From HGM04593 sp045654885 (lineage in GTDB: Bacteria > Bacteroidota > Bacteroidia > Bacteroidales > Bacteroidaceae): a stretch of DNA of 59,447 nucleotides. The translations under genes were made by a program, and so were the position numbers. The stretch covers positions 1 through 59,447 of the forward strand of contig JAZOOF010000056.1 in assembly GCA_045654885.1 (NCBI GenBank). Reading direction: 5' to 3'. Under the pieces are notes generated by a model that ran no database searches, was not told the origin of the DNA, and worked only from the letters and a program-made list of their open reading frames with translations. Of this stretch, positions 51,092 through 59,447 are shown in pieces. How positions within the stretch are numbered: position 1 is the first letter of the stretch; each line of letters starts with the position of its first letter.

Positions 51092-52531
51092 ATGAAAAGG
51101 ATTATTTATATAATTATAGTATCTTTTGCATGCATGGTGTCACTGCCCTCGTGCTCGGAGTGGCTGGATGTGACTCCCAATACCGATTTGCCTGCAAAAG
51201 AGCTGTTTACAACCGAGAATGGTTTCAATAGTGCGCTTGCCGGTCTTTACATACTGATGACCGAAGAGGATACATATGGCAAGAACCTCAGCTTCGGGCT
51301 CATGGAGCAGCTTGCGCAGATGTATGACAAACTCCCCGATGGAACAACCGACCGCGCCAGTGTATATATATATGACAGGGAAACAAGCGGTGCATACAAT
51401 ACAAAGGGTGTGCTCTCAAACACATGGCGTGCCCAGTACAATGCCATTGCCAATGCCAACAACCTGCTCAAGTGGTGGGAGTTGAACGGCGAGGTGGTGC
51501 TGCTTGACTCCGTAGCACGCGATATGATACGTGGCGAGGCGCTTGCATTGCGTGCCTTCCTGCATTTTGACCTGTTGCGCGGATGGGGTCCTATGGATTA
51601 TGCCGGCAACACAAATGTCCGTGATATCAAGTGTATGCCCTATCGCACAGTGGCCGACCACTCGAAGCAGCCGCTCTTGCCTGCCAAGGATATAGTTGCC
51701 TTGATTATAAGCGACCTGAAGACAGCAAGGGAGTGCATGAGCCACGAGAAGGAACTTGATTTGGGCGAAGACCTGGGCAAGAGAAACATGCGCTTGAACT
51801 ATCATGCCATCAATGCCATGTTGGCGCGTGTATACAGCTATGCGGGCGAGAAGGATAGCGCGGCAATGTATGCCAATATGGTAATTGAAGAGTGTGGTCT
51901 CTCACTTCAGAGCGGCAACGACAACGACCCAATCCTCTCCAAGGAGGTTATCTTCGGTCTCAACATGTACGAACTTGAGGACAACCTCTCCGAGTATTTC
52001 GCCGTGGGCGACAAGATGAAGACCAAGTATTACCTGAATATCCCCACACTGAACCAGATATTCGAGTCAGTGGGCTCCGAGAGCGAGGATATGCGTGCCA
52101 AGGGTACTGCATTTTACCGCAACAATGAGCAGCAGTGTGCCATATCATTGAAATACATTGAGAACAAGACCGGAATTATTCCGCTCATACGCCTGCCCGA
52201 GATGTACTACATCGCCTGCGAGGCTGCCGAGAACGGTGATGAGGCTGCAATGTATGTAAACAGTGTGCGCAATAAGCGTGGTATCTCCAAGGCAAAGGAT
52301 GTGTCGTGTGACACCGAGGAGTTGTGCATGGCAGCACTGAACAAGGAGTACCGTAAGGAGTTCTATGGCGAGGGACAGTACTTCTGGTTCCTCAAGACTC
52401 ACGGTTTGACGGGTACATTGGGTCATTGCCCCGATGTGACTCTTTACGAGGAGAACTTCATATTCCCGTTGCCCGATGCCGAGGTTGAGTTTGGTTGGAC
52501 ACAGGAAAATGAGGCTGAGGAAGTAATTTAA
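51092..52531 (+). CDS. SusD/RagB-family lipoprotein
   Basis: A 479-residue surface lipoprotein that forms the lid over its SusC partner. The lipobox is SLPSC, with the Cys near residue 21. SusD features are WLDVTPNTDLPAKELFTTENG, the TPR-like region with RGEALALRAFLHFDLLRGWG, and C-terminal LNKEYRKEFYGEGQYFWFLK. The start at 51092 gives a normal signal peptide and has AGGAA 6 bp upstream. An ATG at 51071, overlapping the susC stop, would add seven residues. The ligand pocket cannot be predicted. Confidence 0.93.
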   Translation: MKRIIYIIIVSFACMVSLPSCSEWLDVTPNTDLPAKELFTTENGFNSALAGLYILMTEEDTYGKNLSFGLMEQLAQMYDKLPDGTTDRASVYIYDRETSGAYNTKGVLSNTWRAQYNAIANANNLLKWWELNGEVVLLDSVARDMIRGEALALRAFLHFDLLRGWGPMDYAGNTNVRDIKCMPYRTVADHSKQPLLPAKDIVALIISDLKTARECMSHEKELDLGEDLGKRNMRLNYHAINAMLARVYSYAGEKDSAAMYANMVIEECGLSLQSGNDNDPILSKEVIFGLNMYELEDNLSEYFAVGDKMKTKYYLNIPTLNQIFESVGSESEDMRAKGTAFYRNNEQQCAISLKYIENKTGIIPLIRLPEMYYIACEAAENGDEAAMYVNSVRNKRGISKAKDVSCDTEELCMAALNKEYRKEFYGEGQYFWFLKTHGLTGTLGHCPDVTLYEENFIFPLPDAEVEFGWTQENEAEEVI

Positions 52532-52556
52532 TACAACAAGATTAAGAAGCAGATAT

Positions 52557-53906
52557 ATGAAAAAGAGTATTCATTATATAGTTTGCCTGTTGGGCCTGAT
52601 GTTCACGCTGACTGCTTGTGAGGATCGTGAACCCGACCTCTTCGACAAGGATTCGAACGGTGCTTATTTTGACTATAACTACGCAAATGAGTTTGAGCAG
52701 ACGCTCAACTTCAGCGATTACATTGTAGGCAACCCCGATACAGTTACAATTACATTGAAGGTGAAGCTGCTTGGCTACCTGATGGACGAGGCACGCACTC
52801 TCTCTGTAAAGACAAAGACCATTGAGGGCTATGAGCCGGCCGATGTGACAATCGACGAGGTGGTTTTTGCCGATAAGGAGTATGAGAAGCAGATTGAGGT
52901 AAAGGTAAAGCGCCCCGAACTTGAGGACAGCACTTATGCAATATGTATTTATCTCGATGGCAGCGGTGACATTGGTACCGGTATAGAAGGCAAGAACGAG
53001 ATAAATCTCTATGTAAAGGAGTCGTATGAAAAGCCTGCTGTGTGGTACAGCCATATGGACACCTATCTTGGTGCATGGAACAAGGAAAAACATATCTTCC
53101 TTGCCCGTCACACAGGTGACAATGCCTTCTATTCAAAGCTTTTCGACAATGATATGCAGATGCATGTCTTTGACTCAGTCTTTGCTCTAAACGTAAGCGC
53201 AGTCAATGCCTTGCTTGCGGCAGAATCCGATGAGGCTATTGTTGTCGACCTGCCTATTGCCAAGGAGAGTGACAAGCCTGCCTACAGTAAACCATATTTC
53301 TGGAGCGAATATGAGTCTGTGTTGGGTATGTTCAGGGCAAACAAGTTCTGCCGTTTTGTAAATATGCTCGGCGGTACAACAACAAGGGACATTGTTCAGC
53401 TGTTTGCAAGCGATGCCGCAAAGCAGAAGATGGAGGAAGAGAAAGACAATTTCCACAAGGATGATGTCCTTTACATGCTCAACGAGTATTACGGTTATGC
53501 TTTGATGGGGCTTCCTATCTCTGAATACAGAAACCTCTGCTGGGTGAAGCTGGATAATGCCGTTAATTACAAGGTGAGAATCCCATTCTGGTGGGAGGAT
53601 CCTAACGCTCTTGGCACCGCTGAGGTTGTGAAAAAGTACTTTGGCGAATACAGTGACGACAAGTATCAGTTCATGCTCAAGACCGTGATGAAGGACGACG
53701 GTGCCGATAATTTCATCACCGAATCGGTTCTGCCGTTTGTGTATGACAAGGAGAACAATACCTATGCTTGGGACAGCTCACTCTTCGGCACAAAGCAGCT
53801 TGCGGGCGAGGAGCGTCTCAAGGAGTGCTATCGCCTCATAAAGGCTGCCAATGACAAGCGTCCGCCAACAAGGCGCTTTGACATTCCCGAAGTGGCTCTT
53901 GACTGA
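52557..53906 (+). CDS. DUF4843 lipoprotein
   Basis: A 449-residue lipoprotein (LTAC lipobox, Cys near residue 21). The N-terminal half (DSNGAYFDYN, then VTITLKVKLLGYLMDEARTL to YLDGSG) matches the beta-sandwich DUF4843, found almost only behind SusD genes in loci without glycosidases. The C-terminal half is helical with Trp- and Tyr-rich segments (AVWYSHMDTYLGAWNKEKHI), typical for the family. It probably sits on the cell surface as part of the uptake complex. It is 25 bp after susD and 38 bp before the PKD-like gene. Confidence 0.82.
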   Translation: MKKSIHYIVCLLGLMFTLTACEDREPDLFDKDSNGAYFDYNYANEFEQTLNFSDYIVGNPDTVTITLKVKLLGYLMDEARTLSVKTKTIEGYEPADVTIDEVVFADKEYEKQIEVKVKRPELEDSTYAICIYLDGSGDIGTGIEGKNEINLYVKESYEKPAVWYSHMDTYLGAWNKEKHIFLARHTGDNAFYSKLFDNDMQMHVFDSVFALNVSAVNALLAAESDEAIVVDLPIAKESDKPAYSKPYFWSEYESVLGMFRANKFCRFVNMLGGTTTRDIVQLFASDAAKQKMEEEKDNFHKDDVLYMLNEYYGYALMGLPISEYRNLCWVKLDNAVNYKVRIPFWWEDPNALGTAEVVKKYFGEYSDDKYQFMLKTVMKDDGADNFITESVLPFVYDKENNTYAWDSSLFGTKQLAGEERLKECYRLIKAANDKRPPTRRFDIPEVALD

Positions 53907-53944
53907 TAATTATAGAATCAAAATACATTCAAAGAGTATAATTT

Positions 53945-55669
53945 ATGAAAAAGATATTATCATTTCTGTTATTTGTGCCTCTGTTGTCAGCCTGCTATCA
54001 GGATTTGGGCAACTATGACTACAAGCTGGACACAATGAACGAGATAACTTCTGTAACCTTTACACCGTCGGTAACAAAATCGGCCGGAGGCGACATCATT
54101 GAGGTGCAGCAGGCTCTGGACGAGAACGACTGTCGCCGTCGCGTGGATGTTGTTGTGGAGCAGACTCTTGCCCAAGACCTTGAAGAGCTGGAGTTCTATT
54201 GGTTCAGGACATACGTTGATGAGAATGGCAAACTTACTCAGGATACCATCCGCACCAAAGGATATCTTGAGTTCGACCTCCCTGTGGGCAAGGCGATGGC
54301 ATATAACATCTTCCTGCAGATATATGACAGGACTACCGACCTCTCACACTATTCGGGCTTCACATTAAAGACACGTCCTCTATTCAAGAACAGTCTTTTT
54401 GTCCTGCATGGCAGCGAGGGTAGCCGCAAGATAGGTAACATTGAGGTTATAGGTAACGATACAAAGATATACACCGATGTAAAGAGTGTCACCAAAGATA
54501 ATAACCATTACGGGAATGCCATCGGTTTTGCCTATACCACGTATATCAACATCCCCGACGATTTGTCACAGATTGGTGAGACATCGGCCTTGACACTCTT
54601 CTGCGGCAATGGCGAGACAAGGGTGTATGACCCTCACGGCATGAATGTCAAGTTTACTGCGCAGCAGGTGTTCAAGCCCGAAAGTGAGAACTTCTTGTTC
54701 AAGAGGCTTGTGCAGACCGGCGACCCTTCGAACTATACACTCTACAAAGTGGTGCTTACCGAAAACGGTGAAGTGTATGTGGGTAACTTTGTGCATGCAC
54801 TCTACAAACCGGGTCATGCGTGCGAGAACAGCGCCGACCTGCCACACCAGGCCGATTATGAAATCACTGCAGCAACCATCACCCATAACCGTTTCCTCAT
54901 GTGGGATGCAAAGAACAACCGTTTTCTCTATGCTTCAAAGAGCGATGGAGGTTTTGCCATAGACGAAAGCAACTCCATAAAGCCAAACTATGTGTCAAAC
55001 AATCCGGTTCTCGATGCACATGTAAGTTTTCAGGGTCTGCAACACTCACCGGTGGGCATGACAGCTGTTATGGGATATATCAACTACCGCGACAACTATG
55101 ACCAGCAGAACCCCTGTTTCATCTTTAAGGACGAGGCAACAGGCGAATACTACCGCTATGAACTACTCAAACAGGATATAGGCGATGGCAGCAAGGCGCC
55201 TGCAACACGCGGTGTCGACGGTGCCGAGGAGGTGCTCTCGGCCTATACAATCATTGGCGAGAAGAAACTCACAGGGCTTACACCTACCGATATGTCGACA
55301 ATCACATACAACTCGTGGTTCACATCAGGCAACCTCTTCTTTGCCGAGGGCAATACCGTCTACCGCTACAATGTGTCTAACGGTGACAAATACGTTGTCT
55401 ACGAGGCTCCTGCGGGTTATGAAGTTACAAAAATCAAGTTCCGCACCGAGGACAGCTCTGTATTCAGCAGCGACCTTGGTCTGTACATGAATATAGTGAT
55501 GTTCAATGGCACTAACGGTGCTGTGGCAGAAATCAAGTTCACAACATCAGCCGATGTGGACAACGACTACGCTCCGCTCCTCTACGACCGCGACAACGAG
55601 GGCAACCTGTGGGGCGAAATCAAGGACATTCAGTTTGTGAATGATTATGCTTACGAAATGGTTTATTGA
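53945..55669 (+). CDS. PKD-like family lipoprotein
   Basis: A 574-residue lipoprotein (lipobox LLSAC, Cys17, then YQDLGNYDYK). The start after the Cys, followed by PKD-like beta domains (about 30-140: RVDVVVEQTLAQDLEELEFYW, DLSHYSGFTLKT) and a large beta-propeller-like part (about 145-570, with HGSEGSRKIGNIEVIG and NNRFLYASKSDGGF), fits the PKD-like family lipoproteins that accompany SusCD and DUF4843. Such proteins are thought to bind cargo on the surface. No enzyme motif is visible. Its end overlaps no gene; the first TlpA gene begins 2 bp after the stop. Confidence 0.8.
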   Translation: MKKILSFLLFVPLLSACYQDLGNYDYKLDTMNEITSVTFTPSVTKSAGGDIIEVQQALDENDCRRRVDVVVEQTLAQDLEELEFYWFRTYVDENGKLTQDTIRTKGYLEFDLPVGKAMAYNIFLQIYDRTTDLSHYSGFTLKTRPLFKNSLFVLHGSEGSRKIGNIEVIGNDTKIYTDVKSVTKDNNHYGNAIGFAYTTYINIPDDLSQIGETSALTLFCGNGETRVYDPHGMNVKFTAQQVFKPESENFLFKRLVQTGDPSNYTLYKVVLTENGEVYVGNFVHALYKPGHACENSADLPHQADYEITAATITHNRFLMWDAKNNRFLYASKSDGGFAIDESNSIKPNYVSNNPVLDAHVSFQGLQHSPVGMTAVMGYINYRDNYDQQNPCFIFKDEATGEYYRYELLKQDIGDGSKAPATRGVDGAEEVLSAYTIIGEKKLTGLTPTDMSTITYNSWFTSGNLFFAEGNTVYRYNVSNGDKYVVYEAPAGYEVTKIKFRTEDSSVFSSDLGLYMNIVMFNGTNGAVAEIKFTTSADVDNDYAPLLYDRDNEGNLWGEIKDIQFVNDYAYEMVY

Positions 55670-55671
55670 TA

Positions 55672-56787
55672 ATGAATAAGATGAATATGAAAAAGTATAT
55701 ATTGTTGGCGCTGCTTATCATCTGTTGCGCCATGACATCAGTTGCACAGGGCAAAGCTCTTTCCATAAAGGGAAAGATTAACGGTATAAAGAGCGGAACG
55801 CTCTATCTGCTTGCACAGTCGTCCGAGGAGAGAACCGATACCCTGGGCAGTTGCAGAATAAAAAAGGGAAAATTCAAATTGGAGGCAACGATCGATGAAC
55901 CTAAGTTCGCACAGCTTATGGTCGGCGGCTTCTCGGGTGGTTTTACACTGTTTGTGGAGCCGGGAGTGGTGTATGATGCCTATCTGACCGATGGTGCCGA
56001 TTACTACATCAAGGGAGGCCGTCTCAACGACAGCTACGCGGCTCACATGAAGGCATCCGATTCGTTACGTGCTGTTGTCGGGGGCTTGCAGGAGCGCTAT
56101 GAGGCTGCGCGTGCCGATAGAAAATTCCGCAGTGCCAGCCTGGTTAACGACACATTACAGCGCGAACAGGAGAACCTGCGTACAATGACACAGCAGTTCC
56201 TTGCTGCCAACGACAACGTGATTCTTGCCTACACCATATATTCAAACATCCTCATGCGCAATTCCGGTTTCAAGGAGACACGCGGGATGTACGATTCCAT
56301 GGGTAAGGGTGCCAAGGAGACACAGTTCGGACGCATAATAAAGGAGCGTATCGACCGCTTGTCGAAGACCGACAATGGCGCAAAGGCTCCCGACTTCACG
56401 CTCTTTGACCTTGACGGCAACTCTGTAACAATGAGCGCAGTCAAAGGTAAGGTTAAAATCATTGACTTCTGGGCAAGCTGGTGCGGTCCATGTCGCTTGA
56501 ACAACCCTGCACTCAAAGAGATATATGCCGATTTCCACGATAAGGGACTGGAGATTATCGGCGTCTCGCTCGATGAGGAGAAGGAGGACTGGGCATTGGC
56601 AGTGGAGAAGGATGGTCTTGCGTGGATAAATGTCTCTTCGCTCAAAGGTTGGGAATGTGAAGTTGCCCGCCTCTACAACGTGAAGGGTATTCCGGCGCTT
56701 TTTGTGCTCGATGAGAACAACAATATTATAGCAACAGGTCTACGCGATGAACAGTTGAGGGTGTTCTTGCAGGAGAACCTTAAATAA
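55672..56787 (+). CDS. TlpA-family exported thiol-disulfide protein 1
   Basis: A 371-residue exported protein. After the signal peptide comes a DUF4369-type beta domain (about 30-125: LSIKGKINGIKSGTLYLLAQ), a helical spacer (about 130-230) and a thioredoxin domain (about 235-371) with FWASWCGPC (C271, C274) and the cis-Pro loop GIPALFVLDE. This fits periplasmic TlpA/ResA-like reductases of Bacteroidota. In-frame ATGs at 55672, 55681 and 55687 are all possible starts. It is the first of three thioredoxin-fold genes in a row behind the SusCD set. Confidence 0.9.
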   Translation: MNKMNMKKYILLALLIICCAMTSVAQGKALSIKGKINGIKSGTLYLLAQSSEERTDTLGSCRIKKGKFKLEATIDEPKFAQLMVGGFSGGFTLFVEPGVVYDAYLTDGADYYIKGGRLNDSYAAHMKASDSLRAVVGGLQERYEAARADRKFRSASLVNDTLQREQENLRTMTQQFLAANDNVILAYTIYSNILMRNSGFKETRGMYDSMGKGAKETQFGRIIKERIDRLSKTDNGAKAPDFTLFDLDGNSVTMSAVKGKVKIIDFWASWCGPCRLNNPALKEIYADFHDKGLEIIGVSLDEEKEDWALAVEKDGLAWINVSSLKGWECEVARLYNVKGIPALFVLDENNNIIATGLRDEQLRVFLQENLK

Positions 56788-56793
56788 AAACAT

Positions 56794-57951
56794 ATGTCTA
56801 TGAGAAAATTTTTTGTTTTTGCATTGCTGGCCATATCAACAGTGATGATGGCACAGGAAAAAAGGTTTGTCATAAAGGGTGAGATGAGCAGTTCCATGCT
56901 CTGTTACAGCAATGAGGCTGTGAAAGAGGTTAAACTTGAACAGTTGGTAGATGGTGTTACGGTAGTAACAGCAACCGCTGTGGTGGAGGACAACAAGTTC
57001 GTTTTCGAGGGTGTAGCCCCCGAGGAACTTGGCCTGTGCAACATTTCGGGCTTTGACAATGGCGCCATACAGCTGTTCCTCGAGGAGGGCGAGATTGCCG
57101 TGGGGCCTTTCGATGCTGCATATCCCGCCGGTGCAAAGATTGGCGGTACTCCAAGCAACGACATGTATCAGGCATATATCGACCTCAACAGCAAGTGTGT
57201 AGATGAGGCAAAGGTACGCATGAAGGCGGCACAGGCAAACATGCCGGCCGATGTAAAGGGCAACCTCGAGGCCGAGGCAAAGTATACCTCACCTGTGTTC
57301 TATGTGAACAATATGCACTTCAAGGTAGCAATTATGGATTTCATATACAAGAACATCGATTCACCTGTGGCTCTGTATATCATCAAATACTCTATGATGC
57401 CTGCATTCAGCACCGATGTAATCCAGACATTCCTCGATGCCGTTCCCGCTGAGCTGCACTCACAGGCAATGTACAAGGAGTTGGTTAACGATGTACGTTC
57501 GGCAAACCTCAAGGTTGGTGCCGTGGCTCCCGATATCACAGGCCGCACCCCCGATGGCAAGGAAGTCTCATTGTCCGATTTTAAGGGAAAATATGTCTTC
57601 CTCGACTTCTGGGCAAGCTGGTGTGCTCCCTGCCGCCGCGAGATTCCTTATCTCAAAGAGGCGCTCGCATACTCGGGCGAGAGTGACGACATCGTTGTCC
57701 TCAGCTACTCTATTGACGATGAGTATGAGGACTGGACCGGCTGCATTGCCGATAACGAACTTGTGCACCGCAACTGGGTACACATCTCTGTGCTCAAAGG
57801 CTGGAACAGCGAGGCACTGAAGTTCTTCGGTGTAAACGGCGTTCCTTATACCGCGCTCATCGACCCCGAGGGCAAGGTTGTGCAGTTTGAACTGCGTGGC
57901 GAGGAGATGGTAAAGAAATTGAAGAGAATTGTTGACGGTATAAATGAATAA
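56794..57951 (+). CDS. TlpA-family exported thiol-disulfide protein 2
   Basis: A 385-residue protein built like its neighbour: signal peptide (to about 20), N-terminal beta domain (FVIKGEMSSSMLCY to LFLEEGEIAVG), helical spacer and a thioredoxin domain with FWASWCAPC (C277, C280), KGWNSEALKFFGVNGVPY and a cis-Pro. Two extra cysteines in the N-terminal domain (near 37 and 82) could be a substrate pair or a structural disulfide. It starts 6 bp after the first TlpA gene and overlaps the third by a small ATG-containing stretch. Confidence 0.9.
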   Translation: MSMRKFFVFALLAISTVMMAQEKRFVIKGEMSSSMLCYSNEAVKEVKLEQLVDGVTVVTATAVVEDNKFVFEGVAPEELGLCNISGFDNGAIQLFLEEGEIAVGPFDAAYPAGAKIGGTPSNDMYQAYIDLNSKCVDEAKVRMKAAQANMPADVKGNLEAEAKYTSPVFYVNNMHFKVAIMDFIYKNIDSPVALYIIKYSMMPAFSTDVIQTFLDAVPAELHSQAMYKELVNDVRSANLKVGAVAPDITGRTPDGKEVSLSDFKGKYVFLDFWASWCAPCRREIPYLKEALAYSGESDDIVVLSYSIDDEYEDWTGCIADNELVHRNWVHISVLKGWNSEALKFFGVNGVPYTALIDPEGKVVQFELRGEEMVKKLKRIVDGINE

Positions 57952-57957
57952 AGGAGG
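57952..57957 (+). promoter_or_regulatory. Strong Shine-Dalgarno site of the third TlpA gene
   Basis: AGGAGG lies directly after the stop of the second TlpA gene and 7 bases before the ATG at 57965. Bacteroidota genes rarely carry such a site. It decides for 57965 over the in-frame ATG at 57944, which would place the site inside the coding region. Confidence 0.7.
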
Positions 57958-57964
57958 TACAGAT

Positions 57965-59152
57965 ATGCTACACAGAATATTATCTACAATTGCAGTGTCT
58001 TTCATCTGCATTGCAGCGAGCGCACAGGGTCTTTGTGTCATCAAGGGAAATATTGCCGATGACCGCATGAGTGACGGGAACAAAATTAAGAAAGTCACCC
58101 TTACACGCACAGACGAACTTGGCCGTACCATAGATGTTGCAACAGCCAAGGTAAAGAAGGGTAACTACACCTTCAAATATCAACTCTCAAAGGACGAGCC
58201 GGTGTTGCAGTATGTAGTGGCCGGCTTTGGCGATGGCAAAGGCATTGAACTCTTTGTCGAGCCGGGTGAGGTTACCGTAAACACGCCCTCTGTTGCAGCA
58301 ATAGAGGAGAGCGTGGTTGCCGGTACACCCACAAACGATATATATGCCGAGTACAAGGCTGTTCTTGTTGCCGGTGCCAATGAGACAGCAGCTCTTGTTG
58401 CAGCGCTCGAGGCACGCAATGGCAAGGAGTGGATGGAGAGCGCCGAGGGCAAGGCTGCCATCAAGCGTTTAGAGGCAAAAGAGGCCATCAGGACAGAGTC
58501 AAATGCCTTGCGATTCCTCATTGAGCACAACGCATCGCCAATGACCCCGCTTGTAATAGAAACCTCACTGCTGCCCAAACTCACAACCGCCTATGCCGAC
58601 CAGATGGTAAACACCATACACATTGACCTGCAGAACCACCCATACTATCTCTCGCTCCGCAACAAGGTGCTTGCAAATGACATGAAGGTGGGTAACGAGG
58701 TTCCCGATATCACATTGCCTTTGAGCAGTGGCGAGGTAAAGAAACTCAGCGACTTCCGCGGCAAATACGTAGTGCTCAACTTCTGGGCAAACGGCTGTGC
58801 AAAGTCTGACGCGGTGATTGCAGAGATGAAGAACCTCTACAATGTAGTGAAGGATAACCAGGACCAGTTCGTAATCATCAGCGTTGCTCTTGAGAGCGAT
58901 GCTGCCGCTTGGAAGGCTGCTTTGGAGAGCAATGGCATGGGCGGCGATGGTTGGCTCAATGCCTGCGACCTTGTAGGTGCCGCTTCGCCTGCAGCAAAGC
59001 TCTTTGGCGTGGAGAAGGCTCCACGAATCGTGCTCATTGAGCAGGAGGGACGTGCCGTGTCGCTCGACATGGATGTCGATGAGGTTGTGATGCGCGTAGA
59101 GCAGATTCTCTCGGGCGATCTCTACTACTTCGACCAGGCGGAATACAAGTAA
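57965..59152 (+). CDS. TlpA-like exported protein 3 with broken CxxC motif
   Basis: A 395-residue protein with a signal peptide (to about 21, IAASAQ), an N-terminal beta domain (CVIKGNIADDRMSDGN to LFVEPGEVTV), helical spacer and a thioredoxin domain. The active site, WCxPC in its neighbours, is FWANGCAKSD here. The first Cys (C278) is kept, the second is Ser281, and the preceding Trp is Gly. It cannot form the usual active-site disulfide, so it is at most a monothiol protein, for example one that traps or binds thiol partners. It shares its run with two intact paralogues and ends at a terminator. Confidence 0.88.
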   Translation: MLHRILSTIAVSFICIAASAQGLCVIKGNIADDRMSDGNKIKKVTLTRTDELGRTIDVATAKVKKGNYTFKYQLSKDEPVLQYVVAGFGDGKGIELFVEPGEVTVNTPSVAAIEESVVAGTPTNDIYAEYKAVLVAGANETAALVAALEARNGKEWMESAEGKAAIKRLEAKEAIRTESNALRFLIEHNASPMTPLVIETSLLPKLTTAYADQMVNTIHIDLQNHPYYLSLRNKVLANDMKVGNEVPDITLPLSSGEVKKLSDFRGKYVVLNFWANGCAKSDAVIAEMKNLYNVVKDNQDQFVIISVALESDAAAWKAALESNGMGGDGWLNACDLVGAASPAAKLFGVEKAPRIVLIEQEGRAVSLDMDVDEVVMRVEQILSGDLYYFDQAEYK

Positions 59153-59177
59153 CATATGCTTTTAGTGTAAACAAATT

Positions 59178-59208
59178 CAAGCGGCTCATTTCAGACGTGA
59201 GCCGCTTG
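59178..59208 (+). terminator. Terminator behind the TlpA genes
   Basis: CAAGCGGCTCA (59178-59188) pairs perfectly with 59198-59208 over 11 bp, with a 9-base loop, 25 bp past the stop. The T tract is weak (TGTTAT). It ends the SusCD/TlpA run. Confidence 0.8.
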
Positions 59209-59447
59209 TGTTATATAAATAACGTGAGTTCGATATAAGCTAAATCAAATCGCGAACCTGTCATTTTTCGGGCAAGCCCTCAACAACACGTCCGACAGAG
59301 CGTAGCGACGAAACTTTAGTTCGACAATGCTTGCAGAAGCATTGTCAAAGTGACCCAAACAATACTTGCAGCAGTTGGTTACACGTAGCGCAGGCTAAGT
59401 TTGCGCCGTGTAGGTTGCGATAAGCAAGGATTGTCAAAGGATCTCTG
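59209..59447. repeat. Non-coding right edge with hairpins and a repeat match
   Basis: No gene is visible in these 239 bases. They hold a perfect 10-bp hairpin (GACAATGCTT-GCAG-AAGCATTGTC, 59323-59346) and an interrupted hairpin around 59373-59412 (TACACG, GCGCA and complements). A 20-base match (59292-59311) to the palindromic repeat at 20055-20074 is in reverse orientation with one mismatch. The element runs off the window. Confidence 0.6.

Noticed and set aside
1..59447. CRISPR arrays, tRNA or rRNA genes, prophage
   Set aside because: No regularly spaced repeats, no cloverleaf-like sequence with the conserved tRNA arms, no rRNA cores and no phage structural genes were recognised by eye.

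Overview
The window looks like one contiguous piece of a Bacteroidales (Bacteroidota) chromosome. The signs are an STN-type SusC/SusD pair with DUF4843 and PKD-like lipoproteins, a DUF4290 gene, a MurA with Asp in place of the usual catalytic Cys, GH84/GH95/GH109 glycosidases, an S46 dipeptidyl peptidase, a two-gene LysO exporter, and promoters of the TTTG-N19-TAnnTTTG type. No rRNA, tRNA, CRISPR array or prophage was seen. The left edge cuts an insertion sequence. The right edge ends in repeat-rich non-coding DNA.

Layout. (1) 222-9429, minus strand: one tight nine-gene run read tsaB, DUF4290, murA, rimM, degenerate M23 protein, dxr, rseP, serpin lipoprotein, alkaline phosphatase. It combines tRNA modification, ribosome maturation, peptidoglycan and isoprenoid synthesis, envelope proteolysis and two exported proteins. 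(2) 9646-13621, plus strand, divergent from it: yicC, gmk, nadD, a secreted MORN-repeat protein and a secreted DUF3472 protein. A secreted GH109-like protein with an odd Ala/Lys tail follows from its own promoter (13810-15483). (3) 15698-22302, plus strand: an aromatic amino acid cluster (aroF, tyrA, aroB, aroA, pheA, a TonB-domain protein, aroQ), broken up by palindromic repeats. It runs on into an SBF-family transporter, a PAP2 phosphatase and an HUH (Y1) transposase-like protein with an extra C-terminal domain (to 25050). (4) 25123-30350, minus strand: GH84 hexosaminidase, a porin and a DASS/SLC13 anion symporter. (5) 30557-31453, plus strand: thioredoxin and a small membrane protein. (6) 31517-46461, minus strand: an eleven-gene run of ftcD, hutU, hutH, hutI, S46 peptidase (DPP11-like), AspT/YidE-type transporter, an 82-residue unknown, GH95 fucosidase, DNA/RNA endonuclease and split lysO. 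It covers histidine degradation to glutamate, acidic dipeptide release and amino acid transport. (7) 46701-59152, plus strand: a SusCD uptake locus without any glycosidase. It carries four TlpA-family or TlpA-like exported proteins, one lacking the thioredoxin domain and one lacking the resolving cysteine.

How it fits together: the exported glycosidases (GH84, GH95, GH109), the serpin and the S46 peptidase suit a host-associated bacterium feeding on mucin-type glycans and peptides. The hut run and the SusCD/TlpA locus are divergent, and each starts at a near-perfect Bacteroidota promoter in the same 240-bp gap. The candidates most worth following up are the SusCD/TlpA locus, the HUH-plus-Rossmann-like fusion protein in an ordinary operon, the large palindrome behind pheA, and several conserved-fold proteins with changed active sites (MurA, M23, third TlpA).
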